A model generated the notes under the pieces. It had not been told where the DNA came from. It made no database searches and worked only from the letters and a program-made list of their open reading frames with translations. Below are positions 8,931 through 19,073 of a DNA stretch of 46,487 nt, piece by piece; position 1 is the first letter of the stretch, and each line of letters opens with the position of its first letter. The position numbers were made by a program, and so were the translations under genes. This stretch comes from Lachnospiraceae bacterium (GTDB lineage Bacteria > Bacillota > Clostridia > Lachnospirales > Lachnospiraceae), in assembly GCA_017539565.1 (NCBI GenBank), contig JAFYCS010000083.1, forward strand, positions 1-46,487, written 5' to 3'.

Positions 8931-9893
8931 TCAGGTCCGTTTCATTCTCCAGATCTTTATGCAATAGTACATCCTTAACAGTACATGAAGAAGCCCCGGT
9001 CCCGGCTGTATGATATATGCCGCGATACGGTTTATCATACGTGCTTCTTTATCTTTCTTTACGTATACGGAAAGCCTGCTCATATCTTTATAAAGCCTTT
9101 GGGTAAAAGCTCCCTTTTCCTTTAGCGGAGTCTCAGAAAGATCCTGTGCGCAGGTGGAAAAGTGCCTGCTTGCCGCTGCGGGATATGAATCCGGCCTCTG
9201 TTTTTTTATCACATGCAGCATGTTACGGCTGTGCCTGTAATATGCTTTCCGTCTTGATGACGCAGTGGTATAAATGGTACTGGAACTGCGCTGTATATAA
9301 TGGTAGCAGACTTTATCGCCCTTTACCGCATTTTCCGCTGCCATGAAGAGACGGTAGATAGTCCCCATGTCTTCTGCTTCCGTTCCCTCCGGGAAACGTA
9401 CCTCATCAAACAGGCTGCGTTTAAAGAGATAACCCCAAGGCACACTCATCAGTCCTCTCTGATAAAGCAGATCATCAAGACCGACCTTCTTAAATCCGCC
9501 GTTATCTCCGGCAGATCTTATCTCCTGTCCTTCCTTCGGCTCATCATGTCCGCAGCAGACTATATCCGCAGCATGCGCGATGGCCGCATCATACATATAC
9601 TTAAGATAATCCGGCTCTACCGTATCATCACTGTCCGCAAAACAGATATATTCACCTTTGGCCTCTTCTATGCCTCTGTTACGCGCTGCTGCCGCTCCGC
9701 CGTGAGGTGCACGGATGACTTTTATCCGTTTATCCTTCGATGCATACCCGTCACATACATCAGCAGAATCATCCGTTGAAGCATCATCAACAAGCAGCAG
9801 CTCCCAGTCGGGATACTCCTGCTTAATCATGCTGTCGATACATGCCGGAATATACTTTGCTGAATTATAAACAGGAACTATAACAGATATCAT
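8931..9893 (-). CDS. Family 2 glycosyltransferase
   Basis: The product transfers a sugar from a nucleotide donor to an unidentified acceptor. A GT-A fold covers the first 210 residues: MISVIVPVYNSAKY at the start, LLVDDASTDDS near 35, the metal-binding ADSDD near 88 and the catalytic-region TEAEDMGTIYRLF near 180. About 100 residues of mixed helix follow. I chose the ATG at 9893 because it begins directly at the conserved first strand and has AGAGGAGG ten bases before it; the longer frame to 9953 would overlap the upstream gene and adds residues without family resemblance. No membrane helix is obvious. It is unlinked to other polysaccharide genes; a role in wall or capsule glycan synthesis is only general inference. 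Confidence 0.85.
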   Translation of the reverse strand: MISVIVPVYNSAKYIPACIDSMIKQEYPDWELLLVDDASTDDSADVCDGYASKDKRIKVIRAPHGGAAAARNRGIEEAKGEYICFADSDDTVEPDYLKYMYDAAIAHAADIVCCGHDEPKEGQEIRSAGDNGGFKKVGLDDLLYQRGLMSVPWGYLFKRSLFDEVRFPEGTEAEDMGTIYRLFMAAENAVKGDKVCYHYIQRSSSTIYTTASSRRKAYYRHSRNMLHVIKKQRPDSYPAAASRHFSTCAQDLSETPLKEKGAFTQRLYKDMSRLSVYVKKDKEARMINRIAAYIIQPGPGLLHVLLRMYYCIKIWRMKRT

Positions 9894-9930
9894 CAGACCA
9901 CGGCCTCCTCTTTCAAACCCGGGAATGATA

Positions 9931-12048
9931 TCAGAATACCAGTCCGCCGTCACCGCCGTGACGGAGTATCATGGCAGAATGTCTGGGAAGCGTGATGGTT
10001 ATGCGGCCGGCTTCAAGCCAGAATTCCTCATTACTGTCATCAAAGCCCTCCTCGGTAGAAAGCATTATCAGCTTCAAAGTAGCATTCTTTCTTATTCCAA
10101 GAGTCCAGAGCTGGTACTCCTGGGTTATTTCTTCATCGTTATTATTTATAAAGACCGCACTCTGGCCTTCACGGTCGAAACGGCCGTATGCTAAGAGTCC
10201 CAGCTGTGAATGCAGGATCTTGATCGAACCGTGTTTAAGCTCATGACAGCGCTTATGTATGCTGATCATCTTCTTATGGAATTCGATCATCTCCTTATCT
10301 TCGTGTCCCCAGGGATAACTGCGGCGGTTATCGGGATCGGTCCATCCGCAGAGTCCGGCCTCATCACCGTAGTAAATGGTGGGAGCGCCTATCCAGGTAA
10401 ACTGCATGAGAACGGCTTCTCTCATCACGGCCTTGTTGATACCTTCCGATGCGGCTTCGGGACCGATGGTACCGGTACGTCCCACCTTATGGTTGGTACG
10501 CGTCAGGAAACGCGAATGGTCGTGATTGGACAGCTCGTTCATGCTTATCATAAGGGACTGCATGGACATATCGGAAATATGATACATCATTGCGGCCCAG
10601 AAATTATCGGCGTTATTAAGCTGGTCGGAGCGGAAGTCGTCACTGTGTTTCTGCATGCCGGTAAGGAACCAGGTAATAGGCTCCATAAAGGCATCATAGT
10701 TCATGACGGTGTCCCATTCATTACCCTGCAGCCATGCCGCGGGTGAACCGTAATGCTCTGCGAGTATTATGGCATCAGGATTGGCTTCCTTAACAGCTTT
10801 GCGGAAATCCTGCCAGAATTTATGATTATATTCCGTGGAGTGGCCCAGATCGGCGGCAACGTCAAGACGCCAGCCGTCGGCATTATAAGGCGGGCTGACC
10901 CACTTCTTTGCTATACGCAGTATGTAATCATGAAGGGTCTGGGAGCCTTCGTAATTAAGCTTGGGCAGTGTATCATGTCCCCACCACCCGTCATAGGTAT
11001 GGTTATAGGGCCACTTGTTATCATCCGCATCATGGAAGCGGAAGAAATCATGATAAGGACTGTCCTTTGTAATAAATGCACCCTTTTCGTAACCGTCGGC
11101 ATTTTCATATATGCGTTCACGGTCAAGCCACTTATTGAATGAACCGCAGTGATTGAAGACGCCGTCCAGGATGACACGTATGCCGCGCCTGTGGGCTTCG
11201 GCAACCACACGGGCAAAGAGCTCGTTGCTGGCCTCCAGGTTAGCCGGATTGGTAACACGGTTTATATAGCGTGTCGCATGCTGGTTATCATTATCGCCAC
11301 CGTTCAACAGATCGCCGCGCTCATCAACTATACGTCCGAAATGAGGATCGATGTAATCGTAATCCTGAATATCGTACTTGTGATTGGAGGGTGAAACAAA
11401 GAGCGGGTTAAAGTAGATAACCTCTATACCCAGCTGTTCCAGGTAATCCATCTTGTCAAGAACACCCTGCAGATCGCCGCCGTAAAATTCACGTACGCCC
11501 ATGGCGTCGGGCAGCTTGTCCCAATCCTTCACCTGTACGCTGTGTTCGCCTATATAGCTGAACTCGTCTGTCAGCACATCATTGGTGGGATCGCCGTTAT
11601 AGAAACGGTCTACAAATATCTGATACATAACGGCACCCACTGCCCACTTGGGAGTATTGAAGCCGGGTATCAGTTTAAATTTAAAGTGCTCATCGATATT
11701 GCGGACCACACCGCGTGTATCAAAGAGCACGGTAAGATTTCCTACATGAACTTCAAAATAATAAGCGAATGGCTCGTTACCTAAACGCACTTCCGTAACG
11801 TAGTAATCAAAGAGCTCATCACGCTCAGACATTTCCATTATGTGTTTTTCGCCACCGGAAACTAAATAGACACGATCGACATTGTAAGCTGCGCTTCTGA
11901 AGCGTATCTTAACCTTATCATAGGCAGCCGGCTGGGCCGGAGAAATGTAGTTATCGCTTACATCTGAATAAAGGGCGTGCTTCCTGAGAATAGGACGCAT
12001 GCCGGCGATATAATACAGATTATGTCTGGTAAAATTTGTCTCCGCCAT
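9931..12048 (-). CDS. GH13 alpha-glycosidase (neopullulanase/cyclomaltodextrinase-like)
   Basis: A 705-residue intracellular enzyme (no signal peptide) that should cut alpha-1,4 and perhaps alpha-1,6 links of maltodextrins, cyclodextrins or pullulan fragments. An N-terminal beta-sandwich (about 15-125, CBM34-like) precedes the TIM barrel, and a C-terminal beta domain covers about 600-700. The four GH13 regions are clear: DGVFNH at 295-300, nucleophile Asp396 in GWRLDV, acid/base Glu431 in ILAEHYG, and Asp510 in ELSNHDHSR. Length and CBM34-like N-terminus fit the neopullulanase/cyclomaltodextrinase group. No ribosome binding site precedes the ATG, and the promoter lies only 7 bases before it. 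A separate finding discusses this. Confidence 0.9.
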   Translation of the reverse strand: MAETNFTRHNLYYIAGMRPILRKHALYSDVSDNYISPAQPAAYDKVKIRFRSAAYNVDRVYLVSGGEKHIMEMSERDELFDYYVTEVRLGNEPFAYYFEVHVGNLTVLFDTRGVVRNIDEHFKFKLIPGFNTPKWAVGAVMYQIFVDRFYNGDPTNDVLTDEFSYIGEHSVQVKDWDKLPDAMGVREFYGGDLQGVLDKMDYLEQLGIEVIYFNPLFVSPSNHKYDIQDYDYIDPHFGRIVDERGDLLNGGDNDNQHATRYINRVTNPANLEASNELFARVVAEAHRRGIRVILDGVFNHCGSFNKWLDRERIYENADGYEKGAFITKDSPYHDFFRFHDADDNKWPYNHTYDGWWGHDTLPKLNYEGSQTLHDYILRIAKKWVSPPYNADGWRLDVAADLGHSTEYNHKFWQDFRKAVKEANPDAIILAEHYGSPAAWLQGNEWDTVMNYDAFMEPITWFLTGMQKHSDDFRSDQLNNADNFWAAMMYHISDMSMQSLMISMNELSNHDHSRFLTRTNHKVGRTGTIGPEAASEGINKAVMREAVLMQFTWIGAPTIYYGDEAGLCGWTDPDNRRSYPWGHEDKEMIEFHKKMISIHKRCHELKHGSIKILHSQLGLLAYGRFDREGQSAVFINNNDEEITQEYQLWTLGIRKNATLKLIMLSTEEGFDDSNEEFWLEAGRITITLPRHSAMILRHGGDGGLVF

Positions 12049-12055
12049 AGCCTGT

Positions 12056-12085
12056 ATTATAGCACTTTTTTAGCTGATTTTGCAA
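12056..12085 (-). promoter_or_regulatory. Sigma-A promoter predicting a leaderless mRNA for the GH13 gene
   Basis: On the minus strand a TTGCAA (-35, 12080-12085), an 18-base spacer and a perfect TATAAT (-10, 12056-12061) lie directly before the GH13 start codon (12046-12048), with only seven bases between. Transcription would start at or within a few bases of the ATG, leaving no room for a ribosome binding site. Confidence 0.65.
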
Positions 12086-12113
12086 GGGCGTGGGTTGACA
12101 TAAATCTTGATTA

Positions 12114-13049
12114 TCACCCGCTTACGCGGATCACGCCCATATAGCGTGAGAATGCAGGTGAAAACACCGTCTGGTGCACGTGGGGACTGACCATGCCCTG
12201 CCAGCTGAAATGAAGATGACCGCAGAGGATCTCTACGAAAGGAGAATCATCTGCGTATATAAGATCCAGAAGCTGCCTGGTATTTTCATCGGGCCAGTAT
12301 TCGGAATTATAGCCCCATAATAATGAACGGCCGTCAAAAGCTTCCTTCGAAGCTTCTGCCAGGCTGTTATCATTCAAGGGTTCGATGGGAACGTGGGTTG
12401 CCAGGATAAGCGGCTTTCCTTCTGCAGCAAGCTGCTTTATGCGCTCCAGCCCGCTTTCCGTAATATTCGAAGTAGAGTTGTTCCATACGACCAGATAGAA
12501 ATCCTCAAAGTCCATACTCATCACGGACTCATCTTTACAGAGTGCATCCTGTCTGTCCTGCGCAGCCTGATAATCCGGATCGGCCTGATAAGTGGGCAGC
12601 ATATCATGATCTGCCCTGGCATAAATATACTGCTTGTTCAAAAGACTAAAGCCATCCTGCAAAAGATCCACAGACTCCGGACAGTTATAGTCCAATAAAT
12701 CACCCCCAAAAATAACAGCGTCTGCCTCAGTGCGGTTCAAGACCTGCACCCAGCCTGACTCCCAGCTGTAATCTGCATTTTTGCCCGACCACTGCTGCTG
12801 CGCACTGACAGCCTCGTATGTCGAATACTGCTTACGGGATGCAATATCCCCGCTATACTGCGGATCAAAACCCGCGCTGTCCGCTGCAATATGCAGATCC
12901 GAAAGCCATAAAAGCGTCACCTCCCGGTCCATGCCGGGAACAGTGACGCTCACATTCTCTTCAAATACCGGCAATGCTTCGTCTGCCTTTAAACAGGAAC
13001 AGAGCAGCAGCATTAAAAACGCCGATACTAACACTATTTTCTTTTTCAT
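12114..13049 (-). CDS. Metallophosphoesterase lipoprotein (calcineurin-like)
   Basis: The product is a 311-residue lipid-anchored calcineurin-fold phosphoesterase. The first residues MKKKIVLVSAFLML and the lipobox LLCSC give a lipoprotein signal. Metal-binding motifs follow in order: LSDLHI, FGGDLLDY, ARADHDM, ATHVPIE and CGHLHFSW. The third is usually GNHD or GNHE, so the Asn ligand is replaced by Asp here. The start at 13049 is one base after the dnaJ stop and begins exactly at the signal peptide; a longer frame running into dnaJ has no such logic. The gene is therefore the last member of the heat-shock operon. The substrate is unknown; family members cleave nucleotides, phosphodiesters or phosphoproteins. 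Confidence 0.85.
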   Translation of the reverse strand: MKKKIVLVSAFLMLLLCSCLKADEALPVFEENVSVTVPGMDREVTLLWLSDLHIAADSAGFDPQYSGDIASRKQYSTYEAVSAQQQWSGKNADYSWESGWVQVLNRTEADAVIFGGDLLDYNCPESVDLLQDGFSLLNKQYIYARADHDMLPTYQADPDYQAAQDRQDALCKDESVMSMDFEDFYLVVWNNSTSNITESGLERIKQLAAEGKPLILATHVPIEPLNDNSLAEASKEAFDGRSLLWGYNSEYWPDENTRQLLDLIYADDSPFVEILCGHLHFSWQGMVSPHVHQTVFSPAFSRYMGVIRVSG

Positions 13050-13050
13050 C

Positions 13051-14235
13051 TTATCCGAAGATACTCTTCTTTTTCTTCTTCTTTCCATTATCAACATCAG
13101 CGCCGCCCATATTTTTCTCATTACGGAAACGCTCTGCCGCATGAAGGGTATCGCCGCATTCCGCATCGAATTCCTTTAACAGTTCTTTTGCCCTATTACT
13201 AAGCTTAGTGGGCACCTGAACAGTAAGGAGCACATAATGATCGCCTCTGGACTTTGCATCCCTTAATGAAGGAACGCCCTTGCCCTTTAAACGTACACGG
13301 GTATCCGTAGATGTTCCGGGCTTAACTTCATAAGTCACGGGTCCGTCGACGGTATCGATAACTATCTCACCGCCCAGTGCAGCCACTGCAAAGGAAACGG
13401 GAACCGTTGAATATATATCCCTGTCTTCACGCTGGAAGATGGGATGACGGTCTACCACTGCTTCTACCAGAACATCACCGCGGGGACCGCCGTTCTGCCC
13501 GGGCTCGCCAAGACCTGTCATACGCTTAAACTGTCCGTTATCAACGCCTGCAGGGAATTCCACCTCGTATCTCTTACGCATGGGAACAAAGCCTGTTCCG
13601 CGGCAGTCCGTACATTTCTCTCTTATCACCTTGCCGCTGCCGCCGCAGTCGGGACAGCTCTGTACGTTCTGCATCATGCCAAAGAGGCTCTGCTGTGTGA
13701 ATACCACCTTGCCTTTGCCACCGCATTTGGGGCAGGTGTCTATAGCACTGCCGGGCTTTGCGCCGCTTCCGCCACAGGTCTTACAATTCTCTTTAACTTC
13801 AAGTTCTATCTGCTTCTTGCAGCCGAATACAGCTTCTTCAAATTTAAGCCTTACGCTGGTACGCAGGTTGGCTCCCTTCATAGGGCCGTTGCTGCGGCCG
13901 CCGCCTCTCCTGCCGCCTCCGAAAATATCGCCGAAGCCGAACAGATCGCCGAATATATCCGAGAAATCCATGCCGCTGAAATCAAAGCCGCCGCCACCTG
14001 CGCTGCCATCAAAAGCTGCATGTCCGAACTGGTCGTATTTCTGTCTCTTTTCAGGATCGGAAAGAACACCGTATGCTTCGGATGCTTCCTTGAACTTTGC
14101 CTCTGCATCCTTGTCACCGGGATTCATATCGGGATGGTACTTTTTAGCCAGCTTACGGTAAGCCGCCTTTATGGTGGCATCATCCGCATTCTTATCTACG
14201 CCCAGTACCTCATAATAATCTCTCTTATCAGCCAT
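13051..14235 (-). CDS. dnaJ: Chaperone DnaJ
   Basis: DnaJ (Hsp40) delivers unfolded clients to DnaK and stimulates its ATPase. The 394-residue protein shows the J domain (1-70, HPD at 34-36), a Gly/Phe-rich linker (about 75-120), four CxxCxGxG zinc-finger motifs (about 150-215; one is CTDCRGTG) and the client-binding C-terminal domains (about 220-360). The tail ends in a run of lysines. It is the fourth gene of the hrcA operon, separated from dnaK by 95 bases that hold a hairpin, and has AGAGGAAG nine bases before its ATG. Confidence 0.97.
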   Translation of the reverse strand: MADKRDYYEVLGVDKNADDATIKAAYRKLAKKYHPDMNPGDKDAEAKFKEASEAYGVLSDPEKRQKYDQFGHAAFDGSAGGGGFDFSGMDFSDIFGDLFGFGDIFGGGRRGGGRSNGPMKGANLRTSVRLKFEEAVFGCKKQIELEVKENCKTCGGSGAKPGSAIDTCPKCGGKGKVVFTQQSLFGMMQNVQSCPDCGGSGKVIREKCTDCRGTGFVPMRKRYEVEFPAGVDNGQFKRMTGLGEPGQNGGPRGDVLVEAVVDRHPIFQREDRDIYSTVPVSFAVAALGGEIVIDTVDGPVTYEVKPGTSTDTRVRLKGKGVPSLRDAKSRGDHYVLLTVQVPTKLSNRAKELLKEFDAECGDTLHAAERFRNEKNMGGADVDNGKKKKKKSIFG

Positions 14236-14259
14236 AGTCTGTCACTTCCTCTTAACACA

Positions 14260-14288
14260 AGGCATGGGGCGCTTTCGCACCCCTGCCT
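14260..14288 (-). terminator. Hairpin without U-run between dnaK and dnaJ
   Basis: AGGCA pairs with TGCCT around a second GGGG/CCCC stem and a GAAA tetraloop; one base bulges and there is a G-U pair. No T-run follows, so it is not a classical terminator; it may be an RNA-processing or stability element that lowers dnaJ relative to dnaK. Confidence 0.45.
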
Positions 14289-14330
14289 GTTAATATTACT
14301 ATGATATCAGGATCGCTCCGCCTATATCAC

Positions 14331-16247
<1,917 letters not shown>

Positions 16248-16270
16248 TTAATAATTAATGTACTTTGTTG

Positions 16271-16948
16271 TTAATTAGCTACCTTTACCATTGAATGCCT
16301 TATCACGGCTTCCCTGTATGTGTAGCCCTTCTGGAACTCTTCAACTACCGTGTTCTCACCGGCTTCCTCATCCTCTACATGCATTACCGCATTATGAAGA
16401 TTGGGATCGAACTCTTTTCCTACAGCTTCGATGGGTTTTACTTCAAGCTTTGAGAGCTCTTCCATCAGCTGCTTGTAAACCATCTCTATACCTTTTGCAA
16501 ATGCTCCTTTTGCTTCTTCCTCGGAGAGTGAAGTCAGGCCTCTTTCAAAGTTATCAACTACCGGCAGGAGCTTTTCTATCACGCTCTTTGCACCTACTTC
16601 AAACATTGCCTGCTTTTCTTTTTCGGTGCGCTTGCGGTAATTTTCGAATTCGGCCATCTGGCGCATTACCTTGTCATTCAGTTCATCTATCTTTGCCTGA
16701 GCCTTGTCATTGGCAGGAGCTTTTTCTTCCTCTGCTGCCGGTGCAGCTTCCTCTTTCTTCTCTTCTGCTGCCTCAGCTGCTTTTTCCCCGGGAGCCTCCG
16801 CTTCAGCTTTCTTTTCTGCTTCTTTTTCTTCTGCCTTAGCTTCTTCTTTCTGTTCCTTTGCTTCCTGCTCTGCGGCTTTCTTGAGACCTTTCAGCTTTTC
16901 TATGGTCTCCTCCCTGGAGTTCTTCTTGTCCTTCTTGCCCATTGCCAT
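16271..16948 (-). CDS. grpE: Nucleotide exchange factor GrpE
   Basis: GrpE releases ADP from DnaK. The N-terminal 80 residues are an acidic and lysine-rich, alanine-containing low-complexity tail; the conserved part starts near 85 with the long dimerisation helix (EFENYRKRTEKEK) and ends in the beta domain (NLHNAVMHVED, then the last 30 residues). At 225 residues it is of usual length. The gene starts 12 bases after hrcA and has AGAAAGGA before the first ATG; a second ATG two codons later is an alternative start. Confidence 0.95.
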   Translation of the reverse strand: MAMGKKDKKNSREETIEKLKGLKKAAEQEAKEQKEEAKAEEKEAEKKAEAEAPGEKAAEAAEEKKEEAAPAAEEEKAPANDKAQAKIDELNDKVMRQMAEFENYRKRTEKEKQAMFEVGAKSVIEKLLPVVDNFERGLTSLSEEEAKGAFAKGIEMVYKQLMEELSKLEVKPIEAVGKEFDPNLHNAVMHVEDEEAGENTVVEEFQKGYTYREAVIRHSMVKVAN

Positions 16949-16960
16949 CAGATCCTTTCT

Positions 16961-17995
16961 CTATTCCTTTTTATAAATACGCTCAAGTTCTTTCATCATA
17001 GTCTTGAGCGAACTGACTACCTTATCATAATCCATGCGCTTGGGTCCGATTATCGCTATACTTCCGCGCATGCCCTCCTCAAGTTCGTAAGTCGCAGTTA
17101 CCATACTGCAATCCTTCATCGAATCGATCGGTGCCTCATCTCCGATGTACACCTGTATGCCGGTATTTCCTTCTTCGGCAAGCTTATCCGTTGCCAGCTT
17201 GGCCAGGGCTTTCTTTTCCTCAAAGGTCTGTATCAGCTCACTTGCCTTCTGCTTGTCCGCCAGTTCCGGATACTTTAATATGTTGTTAGCGCCGCTGGTG
17301 TAGACTTCCAGGTCTTCCTCTCCCTTTATCGCCATGGCCAGGGCATCTATAACATTTCCGACGATGCTCGAATGTATGCCGGCCTGCTCTTTCAGGGCCG
17401 TTATCATGCCAAGGTTTATCTCTTCCAGTGCCAGCCCGTTCAGATGTGTATTGATGAGGATGTTGAGCTTTAACATGTTCTCATCGCTTATGGGCTCGTC
17501 AACATGGATGATCTCGTTACGGATCACATTACCTTCCATTACTATGACTGCCAGGATCTGGCTTTCATCAACCTTGGAAAGCTGCAGGAACTTAAGCCTG
17601 TTACCCCTTATCTGGGGAGCGCTGACTACGGTCGCGTAATTGGTATTGGTCGCAAGGAGGTTTGCCACATTCTTGAGCACCTTGTCCATCTTGTCCTCGG
17701 TGCGCAGCAGCATGCCCTTAAGCTCTTCTATCTCGCGGTCCTTCTCCTCCATCATACTGTCGACATACAATCTGTATGCCCTGTCGGTAGGGATACGTCC
17801 TGCTGAGGTGTGGGGCTGTATGATATAACCCATCTCCTCAAGGTCGCTCATCTCATTCCTTATGGTGGCGGAGCTTAAATTCAGATCCGTATACTTCGAT
17901 ATGGTACGGCTGCCCACGGGCTCGCCGGTTTCAAGGTAATTGCGGATGACTGCATGCAGGATCCTCTTTTTCCTGTCATCTAATTCTTCCTGCAT
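16961..17995 (-). CDS. hrcA: Heat-inducible transcription repressor HrcA
   Basis: HrcA binds the CIRCE operator and represses the chaperone operon until heat stress draws away its GroE partner. The 344-residue protein has an N-terminal winged helix (RKKRILHAVIRNYLETGEPV and following, with SSATIRNEMSDLE) and the GAF-like HrcA core. I chose the ATG at 17995 because AAAGGGGGG lies at a suitable distance before it and residue 2 onward matches the family; the longer open frame to 18025 would start inside the CIRCE element. It is the first gene of the hrcA-grpE-dnaK-dnaJ operon and so regulates itself. Confidence 0.95.
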   Translation of the reverse strand: MQEELDDRKKRILHAVIRNYLETGEPVGSRTISKYTDLNLSSATIRNEMSDLEEMGYIIQPHTSAGRIPTDRAYRLYVDSMMEEKDREIEELKGMLLRTEDKMDKVLKNVANLLATNTNYATVVSAPQIRGNRLKFLQLSKVDESQILAVIVMEGNVIRNEIIHVDEPISDENMLKLNILINTHLNGLALEEINLGMITALKEQAGIHSSIVGNVIDALAMAIKGEEDLEVYTSGANNILKYPELADKQKASELIQTFEEKKALAKLATDKLAEEGNTGIQVYIGDEAPIDSMKDCSMVTATYELEEGMRGSIAIIGPKRMDYDKVVSSLKTMMKELERIYKKE

Positions 17996-18018
17996 TTTCT
18001 CATCCCCCCTTTCGGTTA

Positions 18019-18045
18019 TTAGCACTCAGTTTATTAGAGTGCTAA
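18019..18045. promoter_or_regulatory. CIRCE operator (HrcA-binding inverted repeat)
   Basis: A perfect TTAGCACTC, nine-base spacer AGTTTATTA, then GAGTGCTAA. This matches the CIRCE consensus exactly and lies between the promoter and the hrcA start codon, as is usual for class I heat-shock operons. Confidence 0.98.
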
Positions 18046-18056
18046 CATCTATGGAT

Positions 18057-18085
18057 AAGATACCACCGAGTTATTTAAATGTCAA
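18057..18085 (-). promoter_or_regulatory. Sigma-A promoter of the hrcA operon
   Basis: Minus strand TTGACA (18080-18085), 17-base spacer, TATCTT (18057-18062). The predicted start of transcription is about 18050, just before the CIRCE element, so bound HrcA would block RNA polymerase. Confidence 0.85.
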
Positions 18086-18096
18086 CTGTTTTCTAT

Positions 18097-18126
18097 AAAA
18101 AAATGACCGGCTGCTTAAGCCGGTCA
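18097..18126 (-). terminator. Rho-independent terminator after the Lys/Pro/Glu repeat gene
   Basis: A 9-bp stem TGACCGGCT/AGCCGGTCA with a 5-base loop is followed on the minus strand by seven T. It separates the upstream gene (ending 18155) from the hrcA promoter. Confidence 0.9.
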
Positions 18127-18154
18127 ATATCATTTATAATACGAAGTTTTTCTT

Positions 18155-19000
18155 TTACAGATCGAAACTTCCTTTTCTTTTTCCGTTAAAAACGTAATAT
18201 ACTGTCTTTTCCTGGGGTTTGATATACAGCTCCATGGTGTGAAGCTCATTGCGTCCCCTCTTTAATACGCTGGTCCATACCTTGAGGGCCTTGTTCATCA
18301 GCTCTTCCCTTGAATAGGAGCTTCCGGCGTATTCTATATAAAGCTCTTCCTTTGAACCCGCTTCTTTCCCGGTCTTCTTATCCTCTGCCTTTTTCTCTTC
18401 AGCTTTTTTTGCTTCGGGCTTTTTAGCTTCAGCTTTCTTTACTTCAGGTTTTTTGGGTTCGGGCTTTTTTGCTTCGGCTTTCTTTACTTCAGGCTTTTTG
18501 GGTTCAAGCTTTTTTGCTTCGGCTTTCTTTACTTCAGGCTTTTTGGGTTCAGGCTTCTTTGTTTCGGCCTTTTTAACTTCCGGCCTTTTCTCCTCAGCCT
18601 TCTTAGCGGGGGCTTCTTTCTTTGCAGCAGGCTCTTTTTTATCTTCCTTAGCCGGTGCTTTTTCTTTTTTCGCTCCGCTGTCTTTCTTAGGTGCAGCCTT
18701 CTTCTCCGGAGCCTTCTCAACTGCCTCTTCCGCAAAAGGAACTTCATCCTCAGCGGCTTCGGGCCTCAGAGCTTTATCATCTATTACTCCCGCAACAAGC
18801 TGCTCCTTTAAAAGCGCTCTCGTCTCCTCTTTTGTAAGCTCACCGATCTTTACTTCGGCGGGTTTAACAACCGGTCTGGGAGCGGGCTTCTTTGACTGGG
18901 GCTTTGCCGGTACGACAACCTCCTCCTCGGGCTCTGCTGTCAGAAACGCTGCTGCCAAAGGAGTGATTATGTTTGTTACGTTCTTTTTTTTCGTTGACAT
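18155..19000 (-). CDS. Lys/Pro/Glu/Ala-repeat protein with small C-terminal domain (DUF6465-like)
   Basis: This 281-residue protein has a short conserved-looking start (to about 25), a long low-complexity region of Lys, Pro, Glu and Ala (about 25-210), including four near-identical 15-residue units of type KPEVKKAEAKKPEPK, and a folded C-terminal part of about 65 residues with the pattern LYIEYAGSSYSREELMNKA and YYVFNGKRKGSFDL. The latter reminds me of the DUF6465 family of Lachnospiraceae, from memory only. There is no signal peptide, so it is cytosolic; the lysine-rich arm resembles histone-H1-like tails and might bind nucleic acid. It has its own sigma-A promoter and terminator and is a single-gene unit. 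A good GGAG lies 8 bases before the ATG. Confidence 0.75.
   Translation of the reverse strand: MSTKKKNVTNIITPLAAAFLTAEPEEEVVVPAKPQSKKPAPRPVVKPAEVKIGELTKEETRALLKEQLVAGVIDDKALRPEAAEDEVPFAEEAVEKAPEKKAAPKKDSGAKKEKAPAKEDKKEPAAKKEAPAKKAEEKRPEVKKAETKKPEPKKPEVKKAEAKKLEPKKPEVKKAEAKKPEPKKPEVKKAEAKKPEAKKAEEKKAEDKKTGKEAGSKEELYIEYAGSSYSREELMNKALKVWTSVLKRGRNELHTMELYIKPQEKTVYYVFNGKRKGSFDL
18400..18585 (-). repeat. Tandem 45-bp coding repeat
   Basis: Four copies of a 45-base unit encode 15-residue units in the Lys/Pro/Glu protein. For example GCTTTCTTT recurs at 18432, 18477 and 18522. The copies are almost identical, so recent expansion by unequal recombination or slippage is likely. Confidence 0.85.
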
Positions 19001-19041
19001 TATATATACTCCACGCTAATGAATATACTACACCAAATTTC

Positions 19042-19070
19042 ATTGTATCTCAACAGCAGCGGATTGTCAA
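19042..19070 (-). promoter_or_regulatory. Sigma-A promoter of the Lys/Pro/Glu repeat gene
   Basis: Minus strand TTGACA (19065-19070), 17-base spacer, TACAAT (19042-19047), a near-consensus promoter. It begins only three bases after the stop codon of the preceding small gene. Confidence 0.85.
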
Positions 19071-19073
19071 ATG

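Noticed and set aside
9894-9953. Upstream start of the glycosyltransferase gene.
   Set aside because: Overlaps the GH13 gene and adds residues before the conserved first strand; the ATG at 9893 has AGAGGAGG.
13444-14304. Long plus-strand frame opposite dnaJ.
   Set aside because: Antisense to a well-conserved chaperone; composition is that of a reversed Gly/Cys-rich gene.
17996-18025. Longer hrcA start at 18025.
   Set aside because: The extra codons lie within the CIRCE operator and the better ribosome site belongs to the ATG at 17995.
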